Below, in pieces: positions 53,413 to 64,000 of a stretch of 64,000 nucleotides of DNA (positions within the stretch are counted from its first letter, which is position 1; each line of letters begins with the position of its first letter). Under the pieces are notes generated by a model. That model was not told where the DNA came from and ran no database searches. It saw only the letters and a list, made by a program, of their open reading frames with translations. The translations under genes were made by a program, and so were the position numbers. Source of the DNA: Macrobrachium rosenbergii (lineage: Eukaryota; Arthropoda; Malacostraca; Decapoda; Palaemonidae); NCBI RefSeq assembly GCF_040412425.1, contig NC_089744.1:39672599-39736598 (forward strand), given 5' to 3'.

Positions 53413-55514
53413 ATTAGTGCCGTGGGGAATCCTGAATCTCCTGGAGGAGGATCTGCCTCATGGTTTGCACTAGGCACAGGGTCCTTCTTAATTGATGGCT
53501 CAACGTCCATGCTGGACAGAGCATGGCACTGCTCAGTGCTTGCAAGTGGCACTGGGAGCAGTTGAGGTTCAGGCATGCCTGACAAGGGTCTAGAGGTGCA
53601 ATACCTCTCGGATAGCTTGAATTTGGCTGCGGCAGAGATTCCTGCCCCAGCTGGAGATCAGAGCCTATCGGAGAGTCTTGCTTGGGGGTGTCCTGTAGGC
53701 GTTGCTTAATTGGGCACCCCTCCCAATTTGTGGAGTGTCCCGTCCACTGGCACGTTCTACAGCAGTACTGCTCCTCCTGAACGTCTCTTCAGGGAGAGGG
53801 AGGACCTCTTTGTTGGCTGCCCCTTCGCGAATGGAGAGGGCTAGGCCGAGAACGGTTTAGTGTGTGCCCCCTTCTGCTGACCACTTTGGTGGGCGGAAGG
53901 TGGGTGTTCGTCTTGATTGGGTTCTCCCACAGACTGGGCCTCCATGGAGGAGGTAGCGTGGCTGCGCAGTGGCATTGGAGAAGGGCTTCCCTAGAGAAGG
54001 TCCTGACCCAACAGGAAGTCCACTCCGGGCCGAATTCTACCCACCACACCAAGGCAGTGGGGTAGCGTGCCACAAGGTGTCGTGACCTGGAGCTTGACCA
54101 TGGGAACGGTAATGGTGTGGCCCGCTATCCACTTCATCTCCCACTGGGTTTTCTTGTCAACCATGGCACCGGCTGGCACTTGGGCCCTACAGATCAGGCT
54201 AATATCTGCCACAGTGCCTACTGTGACCGGAAGGGTCATGGGCAGGCTAGAGCCCTTAAGGGGGGCCACCGAGATGAACTGGGTCTCCAGTCTCTCGGGG
54301 TAAAGGATCTTTTGCGGCCCAGCTGTGGAGAATGAGGTGCTAATGAGGTTGACAAACTTGGTGGTGGGGACATGATGTGGACAGGCTGGATGTCCAGCAC
54401 TGTAGTGGCCGGCAGTACCACAGGATTTGCACTGGCCTCTTATAGGGGCTCGGTGGCCTGCAGTAACTGTTGGTGGAGAGGGTTGAGTGGATGAAGAGGG
54501 AGAGGAGTTCTGGCTGGTAGTAGGAGGCTGCTTGTTAGTGCCTAGCTTGTATCGGCAATCAGCTTCAGCGTGCCCCACCCTCTTACAGTAGGTGCACGTA
54601 GGCTTGCTTGGCAGTCCATTCTTTGGGTGAGTTGAGCCTGAGCGTTACCTGGGTGGCACTATTCGCCGCTGAGATGTGCTGTGGGACTGGTTGAAGGTTT
54701 CCCATGAATTGGCCATGCAGCAGGCTTCCAAAAATGTGGTGGGCTGCTTATCATTTAGATATACAGCGAGAGGCCCAGGCACACATTGATAAAGAGCCTC
54801 CAGCATGGTCTGATTAAAGAGGTCCTCCAACGTAGTGCAAGACAAGGAGTCGAACCAGCGGGTACCAGACTGGGTCTTGTGACGGCCCATTCAGTCCAGG
54901 ACCAGCCGACTTCCTTGGCAAGACCTCGGAACCGCTGTCTCCATTTCTCCCGGGTTATTTTGTAGGCCTTCATGATGACTCTACGCACTTCAACGATGTT
55001 GCCTCTGGCTCTACTCCAGTGAGTGAAGGGCTGCCCTAGCTTTTCCCTCCATGTGCTTGGCTAGTACTAATGCCCTCTCGGTCTTGGTGGTGCTGTAGTT
55101 ATCGAAAAGTTCCTCTATTTCCTCCAACCATGCTTCTGGCTTGTCCTCAGTCCACTTGGGGATGAGGGAATTAATGCTTGAGATGGGAGCATTTGGTGCA
55201 GCAGGTGTGGGGCTGGAGGCTTGCTGTCTAGCCATAGCTTTGGCATTTTCCTTTTTTGCTCTTTCCAGCTCGAGCTCCTTTTCTTTGAGAGCTAGCTCAC
55301 TCTCCTTGCAGGCTAACTCATGCTGTCTTCTTTCTTCTCTTTCGTCTTCATACTGCCTCTGTTCGGCCTCGTACCTCTGCCGTTCAAGTCTTTCCTCCTC
55401 CTCTCGCTTGGCCAAGTCATCCATCTGCTCCTTGACCCACTTGGTGAGGTCCAGTGTTGTGAGACCTGCCGCCGTCCCCAGCTCCATGAAGGCTTTATAA
55501 TTCTCTGCTGCCAT
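53411..55514 (-). pseudogene. Ty3/gypsy-like gag and protease-side region
   Basis: Starts MAAENYKAFMELGTAAGLTT at 55514. Residues 25-100 form a charged coiled coil (EEEERLERQRYEAEQRQYED and following). Then comes the capsid-like IPKWTEDKPEAWLEEIEELFDNY...AKHMEGKARAALHSL, and after a stop the capsid continues in frame scraps (54990-54645). A zinc knuckle CTYCKRVGHAEADC (CX2CX4HX4C) lies at about 54595-54550, and a second, odd one, CKSCGTAGHYSAGHPAC, follows. A linker and a stretch ending VDFLLGQDLL (54000), as expected before or at the protease, are next. RT is not found; Gln/Pro-rich scraps run to 53411, where microsatellite and MITE DNA begin. Confidence 0.7.
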
Positions 55515-56754
55515 GGTTCTGGTGGGGAAGGGTGCCTGTCTGGGTCAACTGGACGTACTTGGGCAGCAAGGATGTGTCCCTCACATTTAGGGTTACTCTT
55601 CAGTGATGTGACACCTTTTCAGTAAGGTGGCACTGTGGTTGGGTGTGCCATGTAAGGTCACACTGGTGGCACTCAGTATCCTTATGTGCTGGTGTAGGTT
55701 AGGTACCAAAAGGACTTTTCTTCTGTGTTCCTTTTGTCTGGTTTCATTTTTTCTAGTTTGTTTGCTTGGTGGCACCATGGTGCCAGTGCGTTCCTAGGAA
55801 CCCTTTACTTGAGTCCACTAGTCTGTATTTGAGGAAATGCACTCTACCCCAGCAGAGTGTAACAAATCAGAGAGAGAGAAAGAGAAGGTAAAAGGGAGAG
55901 AGAGATGTAAGCTATTCGGTTGATGACAGTGCTTCAGATTAGTGGCACTGTGGAAGGAAAATTAACTCGTGGTTGCTTATGAGGCCCTTGTGAGTGTCTG
56001 GTCCCAATACCCGCTGTGCTACTACCTCCTTCTCATGCAGAGGGGGAAAGGCTACCTTCTGGTTAAGTCTGGGTAAAAGACCTCACTCGTGACCGACAGT
56101 TTCTAACTGTAATTAATCTTAACTTGTCCTCATCTGTTTGTGGGACAGAGGTGTTTCTGGTTATTTGGTTTAGTTAAATTAATTATCCCAGTGTCGGCCC
56201 GAACTTTCTATGAAGAGGGTCACATACACTCGGTTAGGTTGAGTTGAATGCTTACTTGAATATATGAGAGAGAGAGAGAGAGAGACACCCAGCCAGCAAA
56301 ATTGTGCTGCCTGAGGAAATTTAAGTAAAATTTTTATAACTGCACACTGGCAGGGTTCTTATTGGAAGATACGTCTTCTTGGGCTCTCTTAGGGAATTGG
56401 GTTAGCAATCGTAAATTTCTCGGTAGCCGGAGTTGGACGTCTTACTCTGAGGAGTTATAATTAAAATTACAAGTTCTTTTCTTTATATGATTCCTTACTC
56501 CAGTGGATTTGTATAGGAACTTGTTATATATTTCCTAAGACCTATCATTCCCTGACTAAATTATGTCTTGTTTTATCTGTTGTATGGAAACCTATCCTAT
56601 TTTTTATTCATCGCATTCTATGTCTGGCTAAGATTTGTGAGGTTGGTTACTCCGCACAACGAAGTAGTCCCTGAAAGTGGCAATGAGGTAGATGCTAAAG
56701 GTGACTGTGGCACTACAAAGCAATCACACAATCAATAACAACAAAGGCTTTAAG
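55515..56754. other. Leader-like DNA upstream of the gypsy gag; no gene
   Basis: GA-rich stretches at 55870-55910 and 56265-56290, no long frame. It could include an LTR of the minus-strand element, but no duplicate copy is available to confirm it. Confidence 0.4.
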
Positions 56755-56883
56755 ATGGCGGACATGGGGAGCGGTCAACCAGGGCTTCCAAAATTTTGGA
56801 TGAATCCTGTTATAAGCGCAGCAAAATTCAAAAGAAATGCAGCTGAGCGGCATGCTCGGCGGATGAATACACGACGTCTCGAG
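56755..56883 (+). CDS. Candidate first coding exon, 43 codons, unknown protein
   Basis: AAGATGGCGGAC around the ATG fits both a good start context and the YY1-type motif common at animal promoters. It reads MADMGSGQPGLPKFWMNPVI then SAAKFKRNAAERHARRMNTR RLE; GAG|GTGCGT at 56884 is a usable donor in phase 0. The frame stays open to 57030, so the exon limit is not certain. Basic Arg-rich end; family not recognised. It could also belong to a transposon. Confidence 0.3.
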
Positions 56884-57768
56884 GTGCGTATGTTTACAAT
56901 TGAATCACACAAAGCACTCAAATTCCTCTCACAAACGAACGAAGAAAATGCAGGAATACAGATTTACTCTAAATACACCAATAATGCAAAGGATTTTACA
57001 TTAGGGAGATGGAAAACGAAATTACTATGAGCTACGCTTTTTTTTTTTCTTTTTTTTTTTTCTTTCTCACGTGGAGTTAATGCCGTCTGCTGCCGTCATG
57101 CTTATGGAGTGGCCGCTATCAAGACAAGGAAACGGATTCGTGATGTCCTGATGGGACTGAATTTATTTTATTTTAAAAGAAAAATGCAAATTATTAAGAA
57201 ATTAACTATTGCAGTTCGTTTGCTATATTAATGACACGGGATTTTGATATGCTTCCCGCTACATGAACACTTATTAACTCTGTTACGCTCGATCAGACGT
57301 CTTTGTAGTGGCGAACGGTTACTGATTTCGAAATTCGATAAGCCCCACAAATTTTTGTTCTCCTTACCTACTAGAGACACGTTAGGACTTAGGAACATTT
57401 TCTCCGTTCTTCGTTGTGCACTAGTTAACTCGTTCAAAAATCAATATCATGCATTAATCCTTGGCCGGGGAAAATAGCAAAATATTAGCAATGACTCAAT
57501 AACTAGGCCCACGACCTTCGCTGGAATGCAGAACCCACGGTATCTGAACACGGCAAAAGTGTTTCTTTTTAAAATTTTGCAACTTGTTAATTATAAATGC
57601 TCTCAATGCACAATTTCCTACCTATGCTAATTTCTTAATTATAAACTGGTATTCTTATTATTATTATGCCTTGTCCAGTCTCCTTGTTTGGAAGAATAGC
57701 ATGAAATTAAATATCTGACTTTTCTCTTTGGAATTAATGTGTAATTTGATTCCAGATTCTTTTATCTA
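56884..57768. other. No gene recognised
   Basis: AT-rich DNA. A short open stretch at 57244-57477 has no motif. Confidence 0.5.
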
Positions 57769-59968
57769 AAAACCCTTTAACGCCGAAGCCCTATTTACAA
57801 AATGTCTACCATATGCTGGCGGCGTTCGGTGAGTTAGCGCCGAAGCGGAAAAAAAGTTTTTTTCAAAAAATCACAGCACGCTTAGTTTTTAAGATTAAGA
57901 GTTCATTTTTGGCTCATTTTTTTTTGTCATTGCCTGAAGTTTAGTATGCAAGCAACCATCAGAAATGAAAAAAAATATTATCATATATAAATATTGGAAT
58001 ATATGACAGTGAAAAAAAAAACTTGTATATAATTGTATACAAATCGTGCTGTAAGCAAAACGGTTAAAGCGAATGAGTTAATTTTTTTTAGTTGTATTAT
58101 ACACTAAATTGCGATGATTTTGGTATACAACAAATTTTAAAACGATCAAAGCAACACAGAAAATATTATCACAAAATGATGCATGAATTCGTAATGAGCG
58201 GACGTAAAAAAATGTTTTTTTCAAAAATTCACCATAAATCGAAATATTGTGCTAGAGACTTCCCGTTTGTTGAAAAATGAAGCTAATTGATTGAATATTA
58301 CTAGACTGTAAGTGTTTTAGCTTACAATTGCAGTTTTCGACCATTTGGTCGAGTTAAAGTTGACGAAAGTCAAATTTTTCTATTTATCGTGATTTATATG
58401 GAAATATTTCAAAACCGATAAAAGCTAAAACCATGAGTTATTTTTTTTGTATTGTACATGGAATTGCGCACATTTTCATATAAAAAAGTTTATGTAACAA
58501 CTAATATAAAGTGGTGCAAATATTACGACAACGAGACGAAAGAATTTCTGAGATGTTGGCCGAGTTACAGCGCAGAGCGTAAGGAAAATGTTTTTAAAAA
58601 TTCACCATAAATCGAAATATTGTGCTAGAGACTTCCAATTTATTGCAAAATGAAGTTAAACGATTGAATATTACTAGAATGTAAGAGTTTTAGCTTACAA
58701 TTGCGTTTTTTGACCATTTCAATCGAGTTAAAGTTGACCGAAGGTTGAAATTTTGGCAGTTATCGTGATTTATGTGAAAATATTTCAAAACTGATAAAAG
58801 CTACAACCATAAGCTATTTTTTGTTGTATTCTACATGAAATTGCGCACATTTTCATATATAAAAGTTTATGTAACGACTAATGTAAAACGATGCAGACAT
58901 TACGACAACATGACGAAAGAATTTCTGAGATGTTCGGCCAAGTTACCATGCGCAGACGTAAGGAAAAAAATTTTTTTTTTTCAGAAATTCACCATAAATC
59001 GAAATATTGTGCTAGAGACTTCCAGTTTGTTGCAAAATGAAGGTACATGATTGAATATTACTAGAATGTAAGAGTTTTAGCTTATAATTGCGTTTTTTAC
59101 CATTTCGGTCGAGTTAAAGTTGACGAAGGTTGAAATTTTGGCAGTTATTGTGATTTATATGAAAATATTTCAAGACTGATAAAAGCTACAACCATGAGTT
59201 ATTTTCTGTTGTATTCTACATGAAATTGCACACATTTCTATATATAAAACTTTATGTAACGACTAATATAAAACAGTGCAAACATTACGACAACGTGACG
59301 AAAGAATTTCTGGCGCGGACGTAAGGAAAAAGTTTTTTTCAGAAATTCACCATAAATCAAAATATTGTGCTAGAGACTTCCAATTGGTTGCAAAATGAAG
59401 GTAAATGATTGAATATTACTAGATCGTAAGAGTTTTAGCTTAAAATTTTGTTTTTTGACCATTTCGGTCGAGTCAAAGTTGACCGAAGGTTGAAATTTTG
59501 GCAGTTATCGTGATTTATATGAAAATATTTCCAAACTGATAAAAGCTACAACCATGGGTTGTATTTTGCTGTATTGTACATGAATTTGCGCACATTTTCA
59601 TATATAAAACTATATGTAACGGCTAATATAGAACAGTGCAAAAATTACGACAAAATGACGAAAGAATTTATGAAATTTTCGGCTGAGTTACCACCCATGC
59701 GTAAGAAAAAAGTTTTCTTCAAAAATTCACCATAAATCGAAATATTGTGCTAGAGACTTCCAATTTGTTGCAAAATGAAGGTACATGATTGAATATTACT
59801 AGAATGTAAGAGTTTTAGCTTACAATTGCGTTTTTCGACCATTTCGGTCGAGTCAAAGTTGACCGAAGGTTGAAATTTTTTTGTAGTCGATGTCCAGTAC
59901 GTCCACTTGGCACCCAACAGACAATTTTAGTCGACGTATGATACGTCCAATAGGCGTTTAAGGGTTAA
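57769..59968 (-). mobile_element. PB2: second satellite-bearing piggyBac-like element
   Basis: Inverted relative to PB1. The right edge is AAGGG-TTAA (59965-59968) and the left edge AACCCTTTAACGCCGAAGCC with the outer TTAA mutated. It contains five satellite units and, unlike PB1, the uninterrupted target of DIRS-A (57845-57900). It sits between a primer-binding-site-like sequence and leader DNA of a minus-strand LTR element. Confidence 0.65.
58290..59880. repeat. Satellite array in PB2, ~380-bp unit
   Basis: Five units ending at GTTGACCGAAGGTTGAAATT-like sequence (about 58360, 58735, 59125, 59480 and 59865). Same unit as at 20858-22340, reverse orientation. Terminal units are the most diverged. 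Confidence 0.85.
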
Positions 59969-59972
59969 TTAG

Positions 59973-59990
59973 ATCCTGGCAAGGTCGCCA
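59973..59990 (-). promoter_or_regulatory. Possible tRNA primer-binding site of an LTR element
   Basis: The minus strand reads TGGCGACCTTGCCAGGAT, starting with TGG as a sequence complementary to a tRNA 3' CCA end would. The neighbouring DNA reads ACGTAACA-C, a typical LTR 3' edge (...CA). The second LTR copy is not visible, so this is not proven. Confidence 0.4.
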
Positions 59991-61076
59991 GTGTTACGTG
60001 TGGGCCTTGGCTGATGAGTTTATTAATTAATTAATGTAATTTATGGGGCCCTGCGTCACCAATGGTACACGTAACCTGTCAAAGCTAAAGTTAACCTCAA
60101 AGACAGACTATTACTTAATTGAATAAGGTCGGGGAAACAATTTATGGGATAACGGATTACTCTGCAACAAATGGATTGTATCACACCCCTTACTTCCCAA
60201 TTAGTCCCGAGAAAGAAAGAATGTGCAGTGATAGCGAGGAAATTACATGAACTTTAGCCCACGTCGGACAGTCAATTTTCCCCTTGCTTCAAGTAAAGTT
60301 ATAACACAACGGATGTCTATGCTGGTAGATATAGCACGCAGTTTCGTATTATCGAAGGTTAATTCTCTTCCGAACAATGGGGTCAAGACACAAGGCTGCC
60401 TGAAATTTACTTACTTGACTTTCCCTAATTCCTACTTACTGCACGGTAATAGTTTACACAGTGTCACTAAACAATATTAATTATTCTTACACTAGACTTC
60501 ATAGGAATAAATTGATTATACCAGGTTCTCGTAGATGGTGGTGAAAACAAAGGAAAATGGAAATACAGAGAAGAGACACTAGCAAGTCGACGAAAACTTG
60601 GCAAATTTCAAACTTACCGTTGACGTGGGTCGCTTGCGCATGCAACTGACGATCAGAAGTCTTGAAAATACCCATTTCGCCTCACTAGTACCCATGAAAC
60701 AGTAAGAGGGCAAGCACAAAGAATTAGATACACACAACGCGTGTGACTCCTGCGATAACAAGTTTCTCTCTGAGTGGGCTGTTTTTCGCGTCAGTATGCC
60801 TATGTGCCTCCGGCAGTCTGAAAATTTGACAAAACATCGCGGAATGCATAGGACAGAGGAAAAGGAAACTTAAGACCACCTTTACTAGAGGTTACTTGGT
60901 AAGACCCTCCCTATGGGTTAGGCCTCTAATGCTAACCTATTCCTGCTAAAGACGTTATATTTTTTAAAAAAACACACAGCCTACCTCTATGCCCGTTAAG
61001 CTTCCTGTCTTTGTTAGAATGATATTTGTTTACTAAATAATGCAGAGATGGCGAACAGCAGAATATTTAAAAAAAA

Positions 61077-61110
<34 letters not shown>

Positions 61111-61559
61111 ATCGAGAGAACAGATACAATGTATTTATTCGAAGTGGAAATATCCTATTTCCATTGGGTCTGTAGAAGGTACCATAAACTCACATAAATC
61201 TTTCCTCCTGTCGCAACAAGTTGCTAACCACAACTTCAAGAAAACACAAGTACTAACGAGGTGCTAAGAGAAGTCGCATCTGGCCGAAACCGAGGAGTCC
61301 TCCGAGGGGACAGCTGGGAAGCAGAACATGGCAAGACACCCCTCACCCCCGTGCCTTCAAAAGAGAGTCCAAATAAATAAGCCACTCCCACAGGTCAGGC
61401 CTAGTTGATTTGGTCAATCAAATGCCATCAATGCCGGAGACCTAAGGACACGACAGAGGGGAGATATTCAGAATACAGCACGAGCTCTCAACTTAGAATC
61501 CAACCAAGAAACTTACTTGAAATTAGAAAGGGAGTTAAGGCTTAAACCTGGAAAGAGCA
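59991..61559. other. Possible solo or 5' LTR; otherwise no gene
   Basis: Starts (G)TGTTACGTGTGGGCC next to the primer-site-like sequence. Contains (GT)13 at 61087-61112. No frame of note; the far LTR edge cannot be placed. Confidence 0.35.
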
Positions 61560-64000
61560 CATAGATAGAGTGTACAGTAAATCCAATTTTTGAAGGGAAG
61601 GAAATTCTCACACTTACTGAAAGATCACAAGTAAATGGGGTACATTACTCTTCTAGTCTACATGAAGTTAGCCAGGGTATAATAGCTTTGCAGGTTATAA
61701 ATAACAGAGGAGGAAAGGTTAGGTTAACACAGGGCACAGAATTATGTTTAGCAGAAGTATACACCATTCCCATTCAAGTTGTAGAGAGGGAAATGGTATC
61801 AGCAATCAGTAAAGAAAATGAAAATTCAGCTCAGGACATAAAACTGAGAAGAGCTAAGATAGAGTCTCACTTGAAAGATATTAAGGAAGATTGTGCTAGA
61901 CAGAAACTCATAGATTTACTAAGTGAATACAAAGACATAGGTGCTATGAATGGCAATACATTGGGTATTACAGGTGAAATAACGCATAGAATAAATATTC
62001 CACCAAACATTAGTCCACTCTACGTACCAGCCTGTAGAGTAGCCCATTCCCAGAAGGAGATCATTGAAAGAGGTACAAAAAAATGGATAGACAAAGAATA
62101 ATAGAACCATCAAAATCTCATTGGTCTTTCCCACTTTTGCTAGTCCCAAAAAAGGATAAAACCTACAGAGTAGCGGTAGACTTCAGAAAGTTAAGCAAAA
62201 TAACTGAAAATGATCCTTATCCAGTGCCATCTATGAGAGATCTTATCACAACTATTGGATCCAAGAAATACTTTACCACAATAGATTTCTTGCAAGGATT
62301 TTTACAAATTCCTTTGGACAAGTAAAGTAAACTGTTAACTGCCTTTAGTACAAGCAATGGTAGATATTAATATGTGAGATTGCCTTTTGGTCTGAAGTCA
62401 AGCCCAGTAACCTTTGTGAGGTTAATGGATAAGATTTTAGGTGATTTATTAGGCAAGGATGTACATTGCTATATAGACAATTTGGTAATAGCAACAGATA
62501 CAATTGAAGAACACATAAAACTGGTGAGAGAAGTACTAAAGAGACCGAGGAAGGCGAATCTTAAATTGAGGTTAAAGAAGTGCAATTTCCTTAGAAGGAC
62601 ACACATTAAGCAAAAAGGGTGTGGAAGTAAACAACTTGAAGATTAAGTCAATCAAAGAGTATCCTACACCTCAATGTAAGAAGGATGGGAAGTCATTTTT
62701 GGGATTAACGGGTTTTTACTGCAAGTATATAAAGAATTTTGCAACAATATCTACTCCACTGACAGAGTTATTAAAAGAACGTGTCATTCGGGTGGAAAAC
62801 AAGGCAACAAGAAGCATTTGATGAACTGAAGGAAAGGTTAACGCATTCTCCCATACTTAGTTTCCCAGGCTTCAGTAAAGAATTCTTTTTAGCTACAGAT
62901 GCAAGTTGCACTGGTATAGGAGCATGCTTAATGCAGAGACATGATAAATATAATGCTATAGCATGTTACAGTAGAAAGCTAAAGCCCACAGAAGTAAACT
63001 ACAGTACTCAGTAACAGACCTAGGGTCTTTAGCCATAAGAGACTCTTTAAAGCACTTCAGGTATATGATCTTTGGGTATAAGATAACTGTCTTCACTGAT
63101 CATTCAGCTGCAGTAGAAATGCTTAAGAATCCGAATTTTTCCGGACGTAGAGCTCGTTGGTTTATGACAGCCCAAGATTATGACATAAAGTTGAAATATG
63201 TTCCAGGGAAGGCCAATAAAGTGGCAGACACCTTATCAAGGTATAGTGCACAAGGTGATAGTATACATATGATAAGTCAAGAAGCAGAACAAGGTGAGCC
63301 TCTAGGCAATAATATAAATGTATTTACCATGTATTATACAGAGGAGCTTTCACGGCAAATTTTCATAAGTGAACAAAAAAGTGATGGAGATTTAAAGGAG
63401 ATCTTCAATTTTGTAGAAAATAAAAGAGAATTTAGTCAAAGGGAACGAGCAGAATTAAGTAACAGAATTGGATGCCCCATAGACGCGGTAAATGTCATAG
63501 ATGACATACTAATTTGGATGTGTCATGAATGTAACCCATTTGATCAATTACTAGGAGTGCTTCATAAAAGAATAATACCCAAGAGCCTGAGAAATAAAGT
63601 CATTGAGTTAATGCATGACGATGACATGAGAGCTCACCCAGGAAGAGGTGAGACAGTTAGACTAGTTGAGAGATCTTTCCATTGGAAAGGAATTTACAAA
63701 GATGTTAGTAATTACGTGAAGAGCTGCAATACTTGCAAGAGTTACTAAGGAAGAACAGATAGGAAGTACCTCTAGGGAAATATCCCATCTCTCAGACTCC
63801 ATTTGAAAGAGTAGCCATAGATCTTATCACTAACCTTGACACCATGAGTAAGGGGAATAGAAATATATTAGTGTGTATTGACACACTCACTAGATATGCA
63901 GAGTTAATACCATCAACTAGTAAAGGAGCTAATGATTGTGCAATCACTCTCTTTGATAAGATATTTTGTAGGTATCTTGCCCCATAGCTCATTATATCTG
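61560..64000 (+). pseudogene. Ty3/gypsy-like pol (RT, RNase H, integrase), broken and cut by window edge
   Basis: From 61560 the spacer upstream of RT is readable (LTERSQVNGVHYSSSLHEVS, EKENENSAQDIKLRRAKIES). RT: FPLLLVPKKDKTYRVAVDFR, KKYFTTIDFLQGFLQIPLDK, then stops near 62323 and 62352, and VRLPFGLKSSPVTFVRLMDK. The catalytic box reads YIDN instead of YxDD (about 62470). RNase H: FFLATDASCTGIGACLM and ITVFTDHSAAVEML, then YVPGKANKVADTLSRY. Integrase: an HHCC-type zinc region with MRAHPGRGETVRLVERSFHW and CNTCKSY, then after a stop the core start RVAIDLITNLDTM...NILVCIDTLTRYAELIP. At least five stops or frameshifts; no gag attached. Confidence 0.8.

Noticed and set aside
54067..55625. Plus-strand frames at 54067-54335 and 55141-55625
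   Set aside because: They lie opposite the gypsy gag, whose minus-strand frame shows real domains (coiled coil and zinc knuckle).

Overview
The window is eukaryotic nuclear DNA, most likely from a decapod crustacean. The evidence is several families of DIRS-type tyrosine-recombinase retrotransposons (known from earlier work to be common in decapods), very long AT, GA and ATT microsatellites, a tRNA-derived SINE, and one intron of about 25 kb packed with transposons. The species cannot be named from the sequence alone.

Only one gene is well supported as host DNA. A 3.4-kb exon (14968-18333, + strand) codes for a Lys/Ser-rich acidic nuclear-type protein with seven AT-hook-like motifs. A 78-bp exon at 43862-43939 has good splice signals and the matching phase, so the two probably flank a 25.5-kb intron. 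A weaker candidate first exon with a YY1-like start context lies at 56755-56883.

Almost everything else is mobile DNA. 1-14886 holds three stacked copies of one DIRS family (called DIRS-B here: B1 partial, B2 nearly full length, B3 degraded) plus an older terminal repeat reaching to within 81 bp of the exon. The intron starts with an inverted DIRS-C element (18445-39412, minus strand). It has been split by later arrivals: a Tigger-like element, then a TTAA-flanked piggyBac-like element that carries a ~383-bp satellite, then a complete DIRS-A element (22529-28926) inside the satellite element. Foldback elements, a pogo-like MITE and the deletion derivative DIRS-B4 lie in the same split. A U6 snRNA-derived fragment sits in the DIRS-C gag region. 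A Tc1/mariner relic with a D-x37-E spacing follows at 41220-42591.

44-53 kb holds more TA-flanked pogo-like MITEs, a 75-bp minisatellite cut by DIRS-B5, large AT microsatellites and SINE copies. 53.4-64 kb has two unrelated Ty3/gypsy relics in opposite orientations (gag on minus, pol on plus), separated by a second, inverted copy of the satellite-bearing piggyBac-like element.

All transposon reading frames carry stops or frameshifts and are annotated as pseudogenes. The DIRS-A and DIRS-B families show the full DIRS plan: gag-like ORF with a CxxC cluster, RT with a YLDDW box, RNase H, an MT-like domain, a tyrosine recombinase with R...HxxR...Y, inverted terminal repeats, and an internal complementary region that repeats both outer ends in reverse complement.
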